Positions 34,281 to 43,889 of a stretch of DNA of 64,000 nt are shown here, piece by piece. The notes under the pieces are model-generated. The model was not told where the DNA came from and did not search any database. It saw nothing but the letters and a program-made list of their open reading frames with translations. How positions within the stretch are numbered: the first letter of the stretch is position 1; each line of letters begins with the position of its first letter. The DNA lies in the NCBI RefSeq assembly GCF_036250755.1, contig NZ_CP109583.1, forward strand, positions 4,588,001 to 4,652,000, written 5' to 3'. Both the position numbers and the translations under genes were made by a program. The DNA is from Streptomyces uncialis. GTDB lineage: Bacteria > Actinomycetota > Actinomycetes > Streptomycetales > Streptomycetaceae.

Positions 34281-35504
34281 CTAAAGACCCAGCCAGCGTG
34301 CGTAGTTCGACAAGGATTCGCTCTGGGCCCGGTCCGCGCGGCGCAGCGTATGAACGGTTTCCCGTACGTGCGGGTGATACCGCGTCTGCTGCGGTGCGAC
34401 CGAGCGGGCTTCGCGAAGCGACGCGAACGCGGCAGACCGGTCTCCCGTCCACAACTGGGCACGGCTCAAGTCGATGTAGTGATGGCCGACCCGATCCGGA
34501 TAAGCGCCCCGGAACTCGTCGGGAAACCGCAGGTTCTCGGATGCCTTGACGGCACTCCCGTAGTTGCCGAGCTCGACCTCTATGGCGACTTGATGGATGC
34601 GCGTGTTGGTGGGGCCGAACGACATCACATAGTTCTGCACGTCCCCCTTGAGCAGCTTCGCGGTATCCCATGCCTCGTTCCACTGGGCCCGCGCGTTGTC
34701 CGCCTGCGACTTCCCGGCCGGACGGCTCCTCGCGGCCAGCATCGCCGATCGCAGTCGGAGATTGCCCTGGACGCAGAGAGCCGACCGGTTCCCACGCCGC
34801 GCATCCTGCTCCACGTCGGCGAGCGCACGGCTCATCAACCGCAGTCCCACCTCATGACGGCCGGTGTTGAAGCACGACTGGGCGCGCAAATAGGACGTGA
34901 GGAGGACCATGTACGGATCGCCGGACCGCTCCGCGCTGAAGCCCATCCGGGACAGGATGCTGCTGCCCAGATCGATGTGCCCCAGGTTGTAGGCGACATC
35001 GTGCACGCAGCGATAGGTGTATGCGAGCAGCCGATGCGCGCGCTCTTTGTGCCGCCCCTCACCCTGGTGCGACGACTCGACCAACTCGTCGATGAGTCGG
35101 GGGGCGTCGAGCGCCGTCTTGAGGTAGTTCGCGGAGCGCCGGTGATCACCGAGGAGTTCGACGTCCACGGCGATGTCTTGGAGCGGACGTGGGGGAGTCA
35201 CGTCTTCGAGCGGGATATCCCAGTTCTCCAGACTGGCGCGAATGGCGGCGACAGGAGCGTCGAAACGGTCTTCGCGCTGCTCGCCCGAGAATGGCTGCCC
35301 TGCCAGGACGCTGCTTTCGATACCCAATGCGCGGGCGCAGGCCGCGACCAGGGCGGGTGAAGCGGGCCTGTGACCGCTCTCCACTTTGCTGAGCAAGCTG
35401 TGAGAAACATGAGCTGACGCAGCGAGACCGCGCTGTGTGAGGTGCGCGAGTCTGCGCTGCTCCGCGATGCGTGCGCCGATGTATGCGTCATTGCTGTCGG
35501 GCAT
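34281..35504 (-). CDS. XRE regulator with TPR-like repeats
   Basis: 407 residues; GGAG seven bases before the ATG at 35504. Residues about 8-65 are the HTH (IGARIAEQRRLAHLTQRGLA, ASAHVSHSLLSKVESGHRPA, ALVAACARALGI). Residues 90-400 are a helical repeat array of tetratricopeptide type (AYTYRCVHDVAYNLGHIDLG, YLRAQSCFNTGRHEVGLRLM, LSRAQLWTGDRSAAFASLREA). Regulators of this build in Streptomyces often respond to small peptides or partner proteins. The frame extends 53 codons upstream without support. It diverges from the secreted peptidase gene at 35860. Confidence 0.85.
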   Translation of the reverse strand: MPDSNDAYIGARIAEQRRLAHLTQRGLAASAHVSHSLLSKVESGHRPASPALVAACARALGIESSVLAGQPFSGEQREDRFDAPVAAIRASLENWDIPLEDVTPPRPLQDIAVDVELLGDHRRSANYLKTALDAPRLIDELVESSHQGEGRHKERAHRLLAYTYRCVHDVAYNLGHIDLGSSILSRMGFSAERSGDPYMVLLTSYLRAQSCFNTGRHEVGLRLMSRALADVEQDARRGNRSALCVQGNLRLRSAMLAARSRPAGKSQADNARAQWNEAWDTAKLLKGDVQNYVMSFGPTNTRIHQVAIEVELGNYGSAVKASENLRFPDEFRGAYPDRVGHHYIDLSRAQLWTGDRSAAFASLREARSVAPQQTRYHPHVRETVHTLRRADRAQSESLSNYARWLGL

Positions 35505-35859
35505 ACTGGCTCCATTCTGGACTCGACACCCGAAACGGTACCCCCGGTCGGCTCCGGGATCACGGCGAACGAATTCCCGCCCCGGGGCCGTCACCCGCTC
35601 CCGGCTTCGGCAGCCCGACGGCCTGAAGCACAGCGGCTTCACGTGCTGCCGCCTCGTCAACACGCGTTATCCATGGCCGTGGTGCCGACCGTCACCGCCG
35701 ACCCTCACCGCGCCCGTACTGGAGCCAGCACCAGCCGCACCCCACCTGCCAGCCGGATTCCCCGGTACCGCACCGCTTCCTAGGGTCGCTCCCGTAACTT
35801 CTCTACCGCCGCGCGCCCTTGTACGAGTCGCGCGGGGCACCGACCCGAGGAGCCTCCCC

Positions 35860-37539
35860 ATGCGTGTCGCGCTGACCGCCACCGCCGGTCTCGGCCTGGC
35901 CGTCCTGTTATCCGGTGCCGTATCCAGCGGCGGTGTATCCGTCCGCGCGGCACCCGCCGGGGCGGTGGCCCTCGGGCCAGGGTCCACGACTATGGGGTCC
36001 ACGGCGTCCGCAGGCACGGGGCCCACCCGCACCGGGCCCGCCGAACCGACCCGCACCGTCGCCGACTTCGCCCGGCAGCGACTGGCATGGGCAGCGTGCC
36101 CGGCGGAGCAGCGGGAGCTGAACGAGGCGGGCGCGCGGTGCGCGGAGGTGACCGTTCCGCTGGACTACGCGGATCCCGGCGGCCGGACGATCCGGATCGC
36201 GGTGTCCCGGATCGAGGCCAGGTCCCCCGAGGGCCGGTCCGGCATCCTGCTGTCCAACCCGGGCGGTCCGGGCGGCACCGGACTCGCGTACACCCTCGCC
36301 CTGCGGCCCGCCCTCGGGGACGCGGCGGACCGCTACGACCTCATCGGCTTCGATCCGCGGTTCCTCGGCGGAAGCACCCCCGTCAGCTGCGCCCCGGCCG
36401 GACCACCGGTACCCCCGCCCGAGGTGACGTCCCCGCGCCAGGACTACGAGCGCTCGGTACGGTCCGCGCGGGACACCGCGCGCCGCTGCCAGGTCCACGG
36501 CGACAACGCGGAGCTGCTTCCGCACGCCTCCACCCGTAACGTCGCCCGCGACATGGACCTGATCCGGGCCGTCCTCGGTGAGCGGCGGCTGTCGTTCTAC
36601 GGGGTGTCGTACGGCGCCGACCTGGGAGCCGTCTACACGCAGATGTTCCCCCGCCGCACCGGCCGTATGGTCATCGACTCCGGCACCGACCCAGCGGCCA
36701 CCCAGTACGAGCTGTTCCAGCGGTCGGGCGCGCCGGCCGAATCCGGTCTCGACGAGTGGGCCGCGTGGGCCGCCCGCCACCACGGCACGTACCGGCTCGG
36801 CCGTACACCCGGCCAGGTCAGGGCAGCCGTGCAAGGTCTGCTGGACCGCGCCGAACGCCGTCCGGTCGTGGTGGCCGGACAGCGGCTGGACGCCCCGCTG
36901 CTGCGGATGCTGCTGAAGCAGCCCGTCCAGCACGAGGAGAACGACCCCGTACTCGCCGCCCTGGTCCGTGACCTGGTCGCCGCGTCGAACGGAGAACTGG
37001 CCACCCCAGGCCCAGAGTTGGAATCCGTACTGCGACTCCTGACCTCCCCCGAACTGGACGGCGCCATGACCGGTGGGGCGATCTACATGTGCGGCGACGG
37101 CGGCTGGCCCGCGGGCGGCTGGCCCAAGGATCCCGGCACGTACTGGCGCAACAGCGTCCACAGCCGCGCCACCCAGCCCGTGTTCGGCCCGTACGTCAAC
37201 GGCATGATCGCCCCGTGCGCGTTCTGGGGCACCGAGCCCCGCGAACCGGGCACCGCCGTCGCCAACGACGTCCCCCTGCTGATGCTGCACGCCCGCCGCG
37301 ACAACAACGTCCCGTACGAGGGCGCCCTGGCCCTCCACCGCCGACTCACCGGCTCCCGCCTGGTCACGACGGACCTCCGCACCCACGGCGTCTACGGCCG
37401 GGCCACCGACGGACACCGCCCCGTCCCCTGCGCCGACCGCACGGTGAACACCTACTTCCGCGACGGAACCCTCCCACCCACGAACACCACCTGCGCCCCA
37501 CCGAACCCGCCCACACCGTCGGCACCGACGACGTCGTGA
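35860..37539 (+). CDS. Secreted alpha/beta-hydrolase, tripeptidyl-aminopeptidase-like
   Basis: 559 residues with GAGGAG seven bases before ATG 35860. A signal peptide is present (MRVALTATAGLGLAVLLSGAV then SVRAAPAGA). The S33-type fold shows VTVPLDYADPGGRTIRIAVSR, the oxyanion region SNPGGPGGTGLAY, YDLIGFDPRFLGGSTPVSC, the nucleophile elbow FYGVSYGADLG, the acid-region HARRDNNVPYEGAL and the His-region THGVYGRATDGH. These are hallmarks of the SlpD/SlpE and Tap proteinase group of Streptomyces. Likely extracellular peptide degradation. The frame extends 141 codons further upstream through the divergent promoter, without support. Confidence 0.9.
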   Translation: MRVALTATAGLGLAVLLSGAVSSGGVSVRAAPAGAVALGPGSTTMGSTASAGTGPTRTGPAEPTRTVADFARQRLAWAACPAEQRELNEAGARCAEVTVPLDYADPGGRTIRIAVSRIEARSPEGRSGILLSNPGGPGGTGLAYTLALRPALGDAADRYDLIGFDPRFLGGSTPVSCAPAGPPVPPPEVTSPRQDYERSVRSARDTARRCQVHGDNAELLPHASTRNVARDMDLIRAVLGERRLSFYGVSYGADLGAVYTQMFPRRTGRMVIDSGTDPAATQYELFQRSGAPAESGLDEWAAWAARHHGTYRLGRTPGQVRAAVQGLLDRAERRPVVVAGQRLDAPLLRMLLKQPVQHEENDPVLAALVRDLVAASNGELATPGPELESVLRLLTSPELDGAMTGGAIYMCGDGGWPAGGWPKDPGTYWRNSVHSRATQPVFGPYVNGMIAPCAFWGTEPREPGTAVANDVPLLMLHARRDNNVPYEGALALHRRLTGSRLVTTDLRTHGVYGRATDGHRPVPCADRTVNTYFRDGTLPPTNTTCAPPNPPTPSAPTTS

Positions 37540-39038
37540 GCCGACCCGGACGCTGACCCGCCCCGGGGGCCGGGTGACGTTGCCCCTGGAACACGTCGAT
37601 GCCTATGCGCGATCCGACCTCGTCGGAGGCGTTGAGTCCCGCCCAAGCCCGTCATGCTCGTTCAGGAACGGTCCCGGCTTGGTCCGGGGCGTCGTACCGG
37701 CAGGGCGTGACGGGCGGACGGCCGCTGATCCTATGCGACTGCGAACAAGAGAAGAAAGAAGTTCCTCCACACACGGGAATCACCGCGTGTCGACATGCCA
37801 GACTCGCCACCACAAGCCGCCGAACCACAAATGGGCTGTCCAAGGCTGCATTTCGGAAAGGTGAGCGCGTGGAGGTTCCTGTGCGCTTCGGAGCGAGACT
37901 GCGTGAGCTGTTTGAGATGGCGAGGACGTCATCTCAAGCAGTGGCTCGTGCAATGACATGCGGCAAAAGACCTCTGTGCAAGAACGAGAGGGGCGACAAG
38001 CCCTCAGCGGCCGTTCTGGCCCGACGATGTGTCGCACTCTTCGCTACCGACCAACAGCTCCAACGAACGCCCCGCTCAAGAGAGGGGTCGGACGAGCACG
38101 AGCTGACTGCGGCGGAGCGTGGGGTGGTCGCCACCACCTTGGCTGGAGGTGGGCAGGACCACCGCTCCGACGTTGCGGCATCGCCCCTGGATGCCTTGCT
38201 CGGCGATCGGACTTACCTGATGCGGAAGTTGGGCAAGAAGGTGGTGGCAAGGCAGCAGCTTTGGAATGGGCCGCTCAGGCAGTGGAACTGGCGCGGTCCG
38301 GGGTTGACGACTAGCCGCTGGACCACGTACTCGTCCACCGTGCGCCCGTCACCTTCTACAGCGGGCGGGCACAAGAGACGATCACTCTCGCCCAACGGTC
38401 GCAGCAAAGTACATTGCCACCCCGCATCCGCGGCCTGGCCGCCCAACGGGAAGCCCAGGGAAGCTCACTCGGCCACGACGAGCGCGCCTGCCCTGCTGTC
38501 CGTGCACCATTCGGAGGAGCAGGACCGCATGGCCCACCGGATCGTCGCGGAGGGGCTCTCGGTCCGTGCGGTCGCAGTCGGACCTTGGAGCGGGCCGGCG
38601 AACGCCTTTTCCTGGATGGGGCGTCGAGGCCTCCCACTGTCGGCACCACGAACCTGACCGGCGAGATCGAGCGCCTTCGGCATGGGTGGGGAGTTGCTGA
38701 CCTTCGCGGAGATCATTCCCTCCGTCATGGTGCGTTCTGATGTGCGCCGCCTTGACCGGGAGCCGTCGAGGGCCAGGAGCCACCCCCGGTACACGAACTA
38801 CGCCCAGTACTGGTGAACATCCTGAGCACCAGATGATCGCCCTTCGCTCAGCTTGCCGGACAGCCGAAAGCCCCACCCGCACCAGTTCGGCGTGGCGCTC
38901 TGTGTTCGACCGCAGGGTCACTGCGCCGCACGAGGTCGTCACGTGAGTGCCTTGTCCTGAGCCGTTCGCCCAGGACAAGGCGACGAGCCACGCGTCCATT
39001 CGCGGAATCCGCACCAACCCAAGGGACGGGATCTCGCT
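37540..39038. pseudogene. Decayed region with fragments of an HTH protein and a coiled-coil protein
   Basis: No intact gene across 1.5 kb. Two remnants can be suggested. From about 37870, RFGARLRELFEMARTSSQAV followed by ARAM and, later, CVALFATDQQLQ resembles the start of an XRE-type protein whose middle is disrupted. From about 38525, HRIVAEGLSVRAVAV, then in a shifted frame VGTTNLTGEIERLRHG, and in another frame FAEIIPSVMVRSDVRRLDRE resemble one HTH/coiled-coil protein broken by several frameshifts. GC and codon bias are lower than around it. The pieces are recognised by eye only. Confidence 0.4.
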
Positions 39039-39848
39039 ATGCCAATGATCTTCGTGAACTACCGGACCGATGACGCGGCAGCCACGGCCACACTTGTGGA
39101 CAGGGAACTCTCGCGGGTGTTCGGTGATGAGAACGTCTTCCGCGCGAGCAAGTCCATCGAACCGGGCAGCCGGTACCCGCAGGAGCTGCTCAAAGCCGTC
39201 CGCCGCAGCAGTGTGCTCCTTGCGGTGATCGGCCCCAAGTGGCTGGCAGCCGGTGGCTCCACCGGTCGGAGCGGTTCCCAGGACCGGGAGGACTGGGTCC
39301 GCCGGGAGATCACAGAGGCGCTGGACACCGGGGCGGTCGTGATCCCTCTCCTGGTCGGCCGGACCGAACGCCTCCGGCGTGAGGATCTGCCGGAGGAGCT
39401 CTGGCCCCTCGCCGAATGCCAGGACCGCCGGATCGATCTGCGCAAGATCGATGCCGACCTGTCGGGACTGGTGGCCGACCTTGTCGCCCTGCTGCCCGAG
39501 CTCGCCGCAGCCGCCCAGAAACACGGCGACGGGAAGCCCGCAGGAGACCCAAGCGTCCGGAGCGCTCCGGGCGACGACAAGTCCGCGCCTGCCCGGATGC
39601 GGGCGGACGTGATCAAACACCGCCAACGGGGCGGCATCGGCAACCTCAACGGCGATCTCGGGACGTTCGTCAGCGAGCCCCAAGGACCGGTCCATACCGG
39701 CAGCGGGCATCTCTACCAGGCACGGGACCAACACCTCGGCCCTCGGATCTCCGGTGACGGGTCCGGCATCAACTACGTCGCCGACAACCATGGTGAAGTC
39801 GATCAGCGCTCCGACCAGCGCGGACGCCCCAGGGATGCGGAGCGTTGA
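39039..39848 (+). CDS. TIR-domain effector with C-terminal signalling motif
   Basis: 269 residues. Residues 1-155 are a TIR domain: MIFVNYRTDDAAATATLVDR, ASKSIEPGSRYPQELLKAV, SSVLLAVIGPKWLA, and DWVRREITEALDTG with Trp86 and the likely catalytic Glu90. AVVIPLLVG completes the beta-sheet. TIR proteins of this kind hydrolyse NAD+ or make cyclic ADP-ribose variants in phage defence. After a linker the C-terminus has GGIGNLNGDLG and then TFVSEPQGPVHTGSGHLYQ (209-227), which recurs near the N-terminus of the next protein, and SGINYVADNHGEV. AAGGGACGGG precedes the ATG. The stop overlaps the next start as TTGA. Confidence 0.85.
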   Translation: MPMIFVNYRTDDAAATATLVDRELSRVFGDENVFRASKSIEPGSRYPQELLKAVRRSSVLLAVIGPKWLAAGGSTGRSGSQDREDWVRREITEALDTGAVVIPLLVGRTERLRREDLPEELWPLAECQDRRIDLRKIDADLSGLVADLVALLPELAAAAQKHGDGKPAGDPSVRSAPGDDKSAPARMRADVIKHRQRGGIGNLNGDLGTFVSEPQGPVHTGSGHLYQARDQHLGPRISGDGSGINYVADNHGEVDQRSDQRGRPRDAER

Positions 39849-41842
39849 CCAGTATCAGCGCTACCTACGTCAGCGATCCACAAGGAGCCGTGAACAGCGG
39901 CAGCGGGCACCAGTACAACACCAACAACAACGTCACGTGGGTCATCGGTGCCAATGAACACCTGTTCAGAGCTGGCATCACCAAACGGCAGATTGTCCGC
40001 GAGCACCGGAATCGACTGGCCCGGTGCTTCGTCCATCCGCGCGGCTACCGGCAGGCCGCCGACCGGCTCGCACGGCCTGGAGCAATGGTCCTTCTGGATG
40101 GTGCCCCAGGCATCGGACGCCGTGCGGCCGCGACCATGCTGCTGGAGGAGGTGCCGGTGTCCCGCGGTCGGGTCGAGGAACTTCCCTTGACCTGGGAGGA
40201 AGGCACCTTCGACGCATCGCCCGACGACCGCTACCTGCTGGACCTGTCCAGCGTGACCGATGCGGACTATCCGGCCGCGCAGCGGACCCTCATCCGTTAC
40301 AGGTCTCATATCGAGCAATCCGGCTCGCGCATGGTAGCGGTGCCTCCGGCAGGCCTGGGATGGATGCTCGACGCCGACTTGTCTCCTCTGGTCGTCTCCC
40401 TCGAACGCCCCCGCGGGCAGACTGTCTTCAGCAGGCACCTCCGTGTCCAGGGCGTGCGTTTCGAGCCCGAAGAACTGAACACCGACGAGCTCGCCCATCT
40501 GTTCGCCGTAGCTCCCCTCCGGGAGCTGGAGCACCTGGCCCAACTGGTCGCACAGGCGCGGGACAGCAACTCGCATGGCACGACCTTCGTCAGCTGGCGG
40601 GACGAGGCCGTGGCCGCCGCGACCAACTGGTCGGACGAGGTGTCCCGGCAGTTGCGGCAGCATCGCACCGTCCCGGAGCGTGCTCTGTTGCTGACCGCTG
40701 CGATGACCAGCGGCGCGACGGCGGAATCGGTCCAGAGAGCGACACACCTCCTTCTGGAGGTACTCCAATACCCGCAGGACGATATGCCCAGACTCGCGCA
40801 AGCCGATCTGGGCGAACAGCTGGAGGGACTCTCCGTCGTACGGGAGGACGACGGACGGGTGAGGTTCCCGAGGCTCGCCTACGACAACGCGGTCAGGCGC
40901 CACTTCTGGGAGAACTTCCCCGACCTGAGACCGGCCTTCCGCGACTGGGTGGGACGGTGCGTGGAACTCCCCGGTCTCAGGGCGGGCGACCGTGTTCGGC
41001 TGGTCCTGAGATTCGCCGAGGAGGCCCTGTCCGCCGGACGCCCCGACGATCTCTGCGAACTGATCGAGAAGTGGACGTGTCCCTCGGCCGTCGGTCGCTT
41101 GCGTGCCGAAGCGGCGGCGGCACTGGAACTGGGCCTCAGCCACGACCAGCACGGTTCCCGGTTCCGCTCCCGTGTCTACGGCTGGGTGACCGCGACCCGG
41201 ATCGCCCCCGATCTGGCGCGCGTGGTGACAGATGTCTGTCAGCAGGTGATGGCGGTCACCCATCCGGAACAGGCGATGGTGAGACTCCGGCATCTGGCAC
41301 TGCGGCAGGACAGCTCGGAGTCGACAGCCGGCGCTGCCCGCGCCGCGCTTCTGGAACTGGTCCGCAGCAACGGCCGGCTGTACAGCCGGCTGGTGCAACG
41401 CCTCGTGCAGCAGCGAAGATCCACAGGCCCCGCAGCCGATCTGCTGCTGGCCATGCTGGAACCCGGGGACCTGCGCGTCACTCCGCCCTGGCCGGAGGTC
41501 ACCCTCGCGTGGCGCGCGGTCATGCTCACGAAACCGCGGACCGCCTGGACACCAGTGGTGCGGCGCTGGCTCGCGGCGATCGCCCGGCAGCGGGCCGGGG
41601 AACGAGTCCTCAGCGCGTTGCTGCTCGCGACCTCAGGTGATCGTGCCCTGTTGAACCACCTCTATGTGACCTCGTGCGACTGGGCCGATCTGTCTCCTGA
41701 CGACATGTCCGCGGAGACACGTGTCGGACGAGTCGAACGGGCTCGGATCGCTGACCGATTCTGCCGAGACATCGACTTGCTGCAGGGGGTCGGCGAAGTC
41801 CCCTCCGGCTCCGGGACGCAAGGGACCAGGGAGGGTCCATGA
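39845..41842 (+). CDS. Divergent P-loop NTPase, NLR-like sensor partner of the TIR protein
   Basis: 665 residues starting at TTG in a TTGA overlap. Residues 7-25, TYVSDPQGAVNSGSGHQYN, share 12 of 19 identities with the TIR C-terminus. A P-loop-like segment MVLLDGAPGIGRRAAATMLL follows near residue 82, with Arg-Arg where GKT/S is usual, so ATP binding may be altered. RYLLDLSSVTDAD is the probable Walker B region. A winged-helix-like part (ALLLTAAMTSGA, VRRHFWENFPDLRPAFRDWV) and alpha-helical repeats (LGLSHDQHGSRFRS, MVRLRHLALRQDSS) fill the C-terminus. Layout and local sequence resemble the NTPase at 60293-63030. Probably a STAND/NLR-type switch; no sensor ligand can be inferred. Confidence 0.72.
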   Translation: MTSISATYVSDPQGAVNSGSGHQYNTNNNVTWVIGANEHLFRAGITKRQIVREHRNRLARCFVHPRGYRQAADRLARPGAMVLLDGAPGIGRRAAATMLLEEVPVSRGRVEELPLTWEEGTFDASPDDRYLLDLSSVTDADYPAAQRTLIRYRSHIEQSGSRMVAVPPAGLGWMLDADLSPLVVSLERPRGQTVFSRHLRVQGVRFEPEELNTDELAHLFAVAPLRELEHLAQLVAQARDSNSHGTTFVSWRDEAVAAATNWSDEVSRQLRQHRTVPERALLLTAAMTSGATAESVQRATHLLLEVLQYPQDDMPRLAQADLGEQLEGLSVVREDDGRVRFPRLAYDNAVRRHFWENFPDLRPAFRDWVGRCVELPGLRAGDRVRLVLRFAEEALSAGRPDDLCELIEKWTCPSAVGRLRAEAAAALELGLSHDQHGSRFRSRVYGWVTATRIAPDLARVVTDVCQQVMAVTHPEQAMVRLRHLALRQDSSESTAGAARAALLELVRSNGRLYSRLVQRLVQQRRSTGPAADLLLAMLEPGDLRVTPPWPEVTLAWRAVMLTKPRTAWTPVVRRWLAAIARQRAGERVLSALLLATSGDRALLNHLYVTSCDWADLSPDDMSAETRVGRVERARIADRFCRDIDLLQGVGEVPSGSGTQGTREGP

Positions 41843-43134
41843 AGTTCCACCACATGACACGTGTCCTGTCCGCCGGCCTCATCGCCGCCGTCCTGACGCT
41901 GGCTTCCGTCCTCGGTCGGCCCATGTGGGTGTGGTTTCTGCTGCCCGCTCTCGTCGCCGGCGCACTGCTGCTCGACTTCCGCGCGGTGGGTTTCGCAGAC
42001 TCCACGTCCCCGGACGACGACACGAGCGCGGACGATCCGCAGCTCCCGGAAGAGAAGCCCTGGCTTCAGACCGCCCTGGTGGTGGTCCCCGTACAGAGCG
42101 TGCTCCCCGATTGCCCGTTCCTGCTCTCCGCGACGGTGTGGTGGCGGCCGGTCGACCCGCTCGACCCCCTGACGCAGGGCAATCCGGCGGGGCTCGCCAC
42201 GATGTCCGTCCTGGAGCGGGCGCAGAACGTGGTGGGAGCGGAGCATCCGGGTCGTTGCACGTTCCTGGAGCACTGGCTGACCGGGGTGCTGGGCAGACCG
42301 ACCCCTGATCACACCGGGTCCGTGACCGCCTTCGCCGCGGACGTGAGACTCGTTCTGCGCCCGGCGGATCAGCGGCATCTCGATGAGCTGGACGGCCTGC
42401 GGAAGAGCATGGACACCGCGGAGAGCCGCCGTCAGCACGAGCGTGACCTGCGTACCTATCTCAGGGAGGACGTACTGGAGACCCCGGGCAGCGCGCTGGT
42501 CTGGTGGATGGCACGTCATGACGACGAGATCGAGCGCGCTGTGCGGATGATCGCGCCCCTGACCTACCTGTCCGCCGCCGCGAACGATGAGGAGGTCCCC
42601 GAAGCGTTTCGCGACCTGCTCACCGTGATGCCCGAGGGCGATCCGACAGGCGGGTTCGAGCACCCGGAACCGGTCGACGAACGCGCCACGGCGGCAACGG
42701 CTGCCGGGGAGGGCCATCGGTCGGTGGGTTGGGAGACGTCACCCGGTGAACGTGTCTCCGACCTTCTGGACCAGATGGGATTCGCCCAAGGGTCCGCCGA
42801 CAGAGCCGCGTTCGTCCACCGCCTCGCACGGATGTCCGACGAGGCGGGCCGGTCGGATGCCGCGGAGAGCTTCCGCGCGAACCTACGACAGGAGGAGTAC
42901 GGCGAGGAACAGCTCTCCACAGAAGCGCACGAAGACGAGGCGGAGGAGACCACGTCGGCCACCGGGAACGGCCACCCATCGCCTCCGTACGCGAGTCCCG
43001 AAGCAGTGCGTACCGGGGAATGGCAGGTGACGACGGACGGTCAGGTATCACAGGTGGACCTGTCTGCTTCCTACGATCCCGCCCACCCGACACCGGGCGC
43101 GCCCGGCGCGGGACCTGCGGGGGCGGAACAATGA
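41839..43134 (+). CDS. Membrane-anchored protein of the TIR operon, function unknown
   Basis: 431 residues, start ATG in an ATGA overlap with the NTPase stop. Two adjacent membrane helices at the N-terminus (LSAGLIAAVLTLASVLG and MWVWFLLPALVAGALLLDF) form a hairpin, leaving a large soluble part. Recognisable features are PWLQTALVVVPVQSVLPDCP, a helical FAADVRLVLRPADQRHLDEL segment and an acidic, disordered C-terminus rich in Glu/Ser/Pro. The beginning of the soluble part resembles band-7-type strands only weakly. In the other locus a membrane protein and a band-7/coiled-coil protein also follow the NTPase, so membrane placement may be part of the mechanism. Confidence 0.6.
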   Translation: MKFHHMTRVLSAGLIAAVLTLASVLGRPMWVWFLLPALVAGALLLDFRAVGFADSTSPDDDTSADDPQLPEEKPWLQTALVVVPVQSVLPDCPFLLSATVWWRPVDPLDPLTQGNPAGLATMSVLERAQNVVGAEHPGRCTFLEHWLTGVLGRPTPDHTGSVTAFAADVRLVLRPADQRHLDELDGLRKSMDTAESRRQHERDLRTYLREDVLETPGSALVWWMARHDDEIERAVRMIAPLTYLSAAANDEEVPEAFRDLLTVMPEGDPTGGFEHPEPVDERATAATAAGEGHRSVGWETSPGERVSDLLDQMGFAQGSADRAAFVHRLARMSDEAGRSDAAESFRANLRQEEYGEEQLSTEAHEDEAEETTSATGNGHPSPPYASPEAVRTGEWQVTTDGQVSQVDLSASYDPAHPTPGAPGAGPAGAEQ

Positions 43135-43889
43135 CCACCCTGCCGTCCGGTGACATCTTCACCCGTCTCTGCGGATGGGTGGAGAACCTGCACGCCGACA
43201 AGGGTCTGTGTCTGCACACGGGCACTTGCGCCATGTCGCCTTGCGAGGAACAGATCTCCCTGGCCGACTTGCGGTCGGAGCGCACCGGGTCTTCCGACAA
43301 CGGCCCCTGGTCGCACATCGCCCGCCACGTACGTGAAGAGGTTGCGAGTGGGCAGGAGGGCCGGTGGACGCTGATCGCACTCTGGCTTCTCACCCCTCGC
43401 TTAAGGGGGGCAGCCCGTGTCATCGCCCGGCGCACCGGGGCCGAACGGGCGGACATCTGCTCCGCCCTGCTGCAAGGAGTACTGGAGGGAACCCGCACCG
43501 CCGCCACAGCAGATCCCGCGCAGTTCGAGCAGGACTTGGTCGATGCGGCGTTCACTGCTGGCTGGCGGACGGGAAGACGGAGCCCGCACGAGACGCCCAC
43601 GGTGGAGTGGGACAGGGCGCACGGAGTGATCTCCGACGCTGTCGGAGCGACGGCGTCGGCAGTCGGCCTGGTGCAGGGGGACGTGATGTCCCTTGCGCTC
43701 TCCCGGCGAGCACAAGGAGAGCGCCTGGGGTCATTGGCTCACCGCCTGGACCTCCTTGACCATGTGCGGCGAGTTCGCCGACTTCGGCGTGCCCGAGGCG
43801 CCATAGCCCGGAACGGGGTCGCCCACATGCCGTTCGGGCAGCAGAGCCTGTTCGAGACGGGGGAGCTCGGCGATGACACGTGGTCGTGA
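43131..43889 (+). CDS. Unknown helical protein of the TIR operon
   Basis: 252 residues, ATGA overlap with the previous gene. The N-terminal part has CLHTGTCAMSPCEEQ with three Cys. Middle and C-terminal parts are helical: ALWLLTPRLRGAARVIARRT, ERADICSALLQGVLEGTRT, DLVDAAFTAGWRTGRRS and LAHRLDLLDHVRRVRRLRRA. The pattern RLRGAARVIARRTGAERAD-ICSALLQGV faintly resembles sigma region 2, and the end could be an HTH, but neither is convincing. It overlaps the last gene of the operon by 17 bases, which shows co-translation. Confidence 0.55.
   Translation: MTTLPSGDIFTRLCGWVENLHADKGLCLHTGTCAMSPCEEQISLADLRSERTGSSDNGPWSHIARHVREEVASGQEGRWTLIALWLLTPRLRGAARVIARRTGAERADICSALLQGVLEGTRTAATADPAQFEQDLVDAAFTAGWRTGRRSPHETPTVEWDRAHGVISDAVGATASAVGLVQGDVMSLALSRRAQGERLGSLAHRLDLLDHVRRVRRLRRARGAIARNGVAHMPFGQQSLFETGELGDDTWS

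Noticed and set aside
37540..39038. Intact transposase or integrase in the decayed region
   Set aside because: No DDE, HTH-recombinase or terminal inverted repeats were found.
43131..43889. Sigma-factor-like reading of the fourth TIR-operon protein
   Set aside because: Only one helix resembles region 2; no promoter-binding region 4 is evident.
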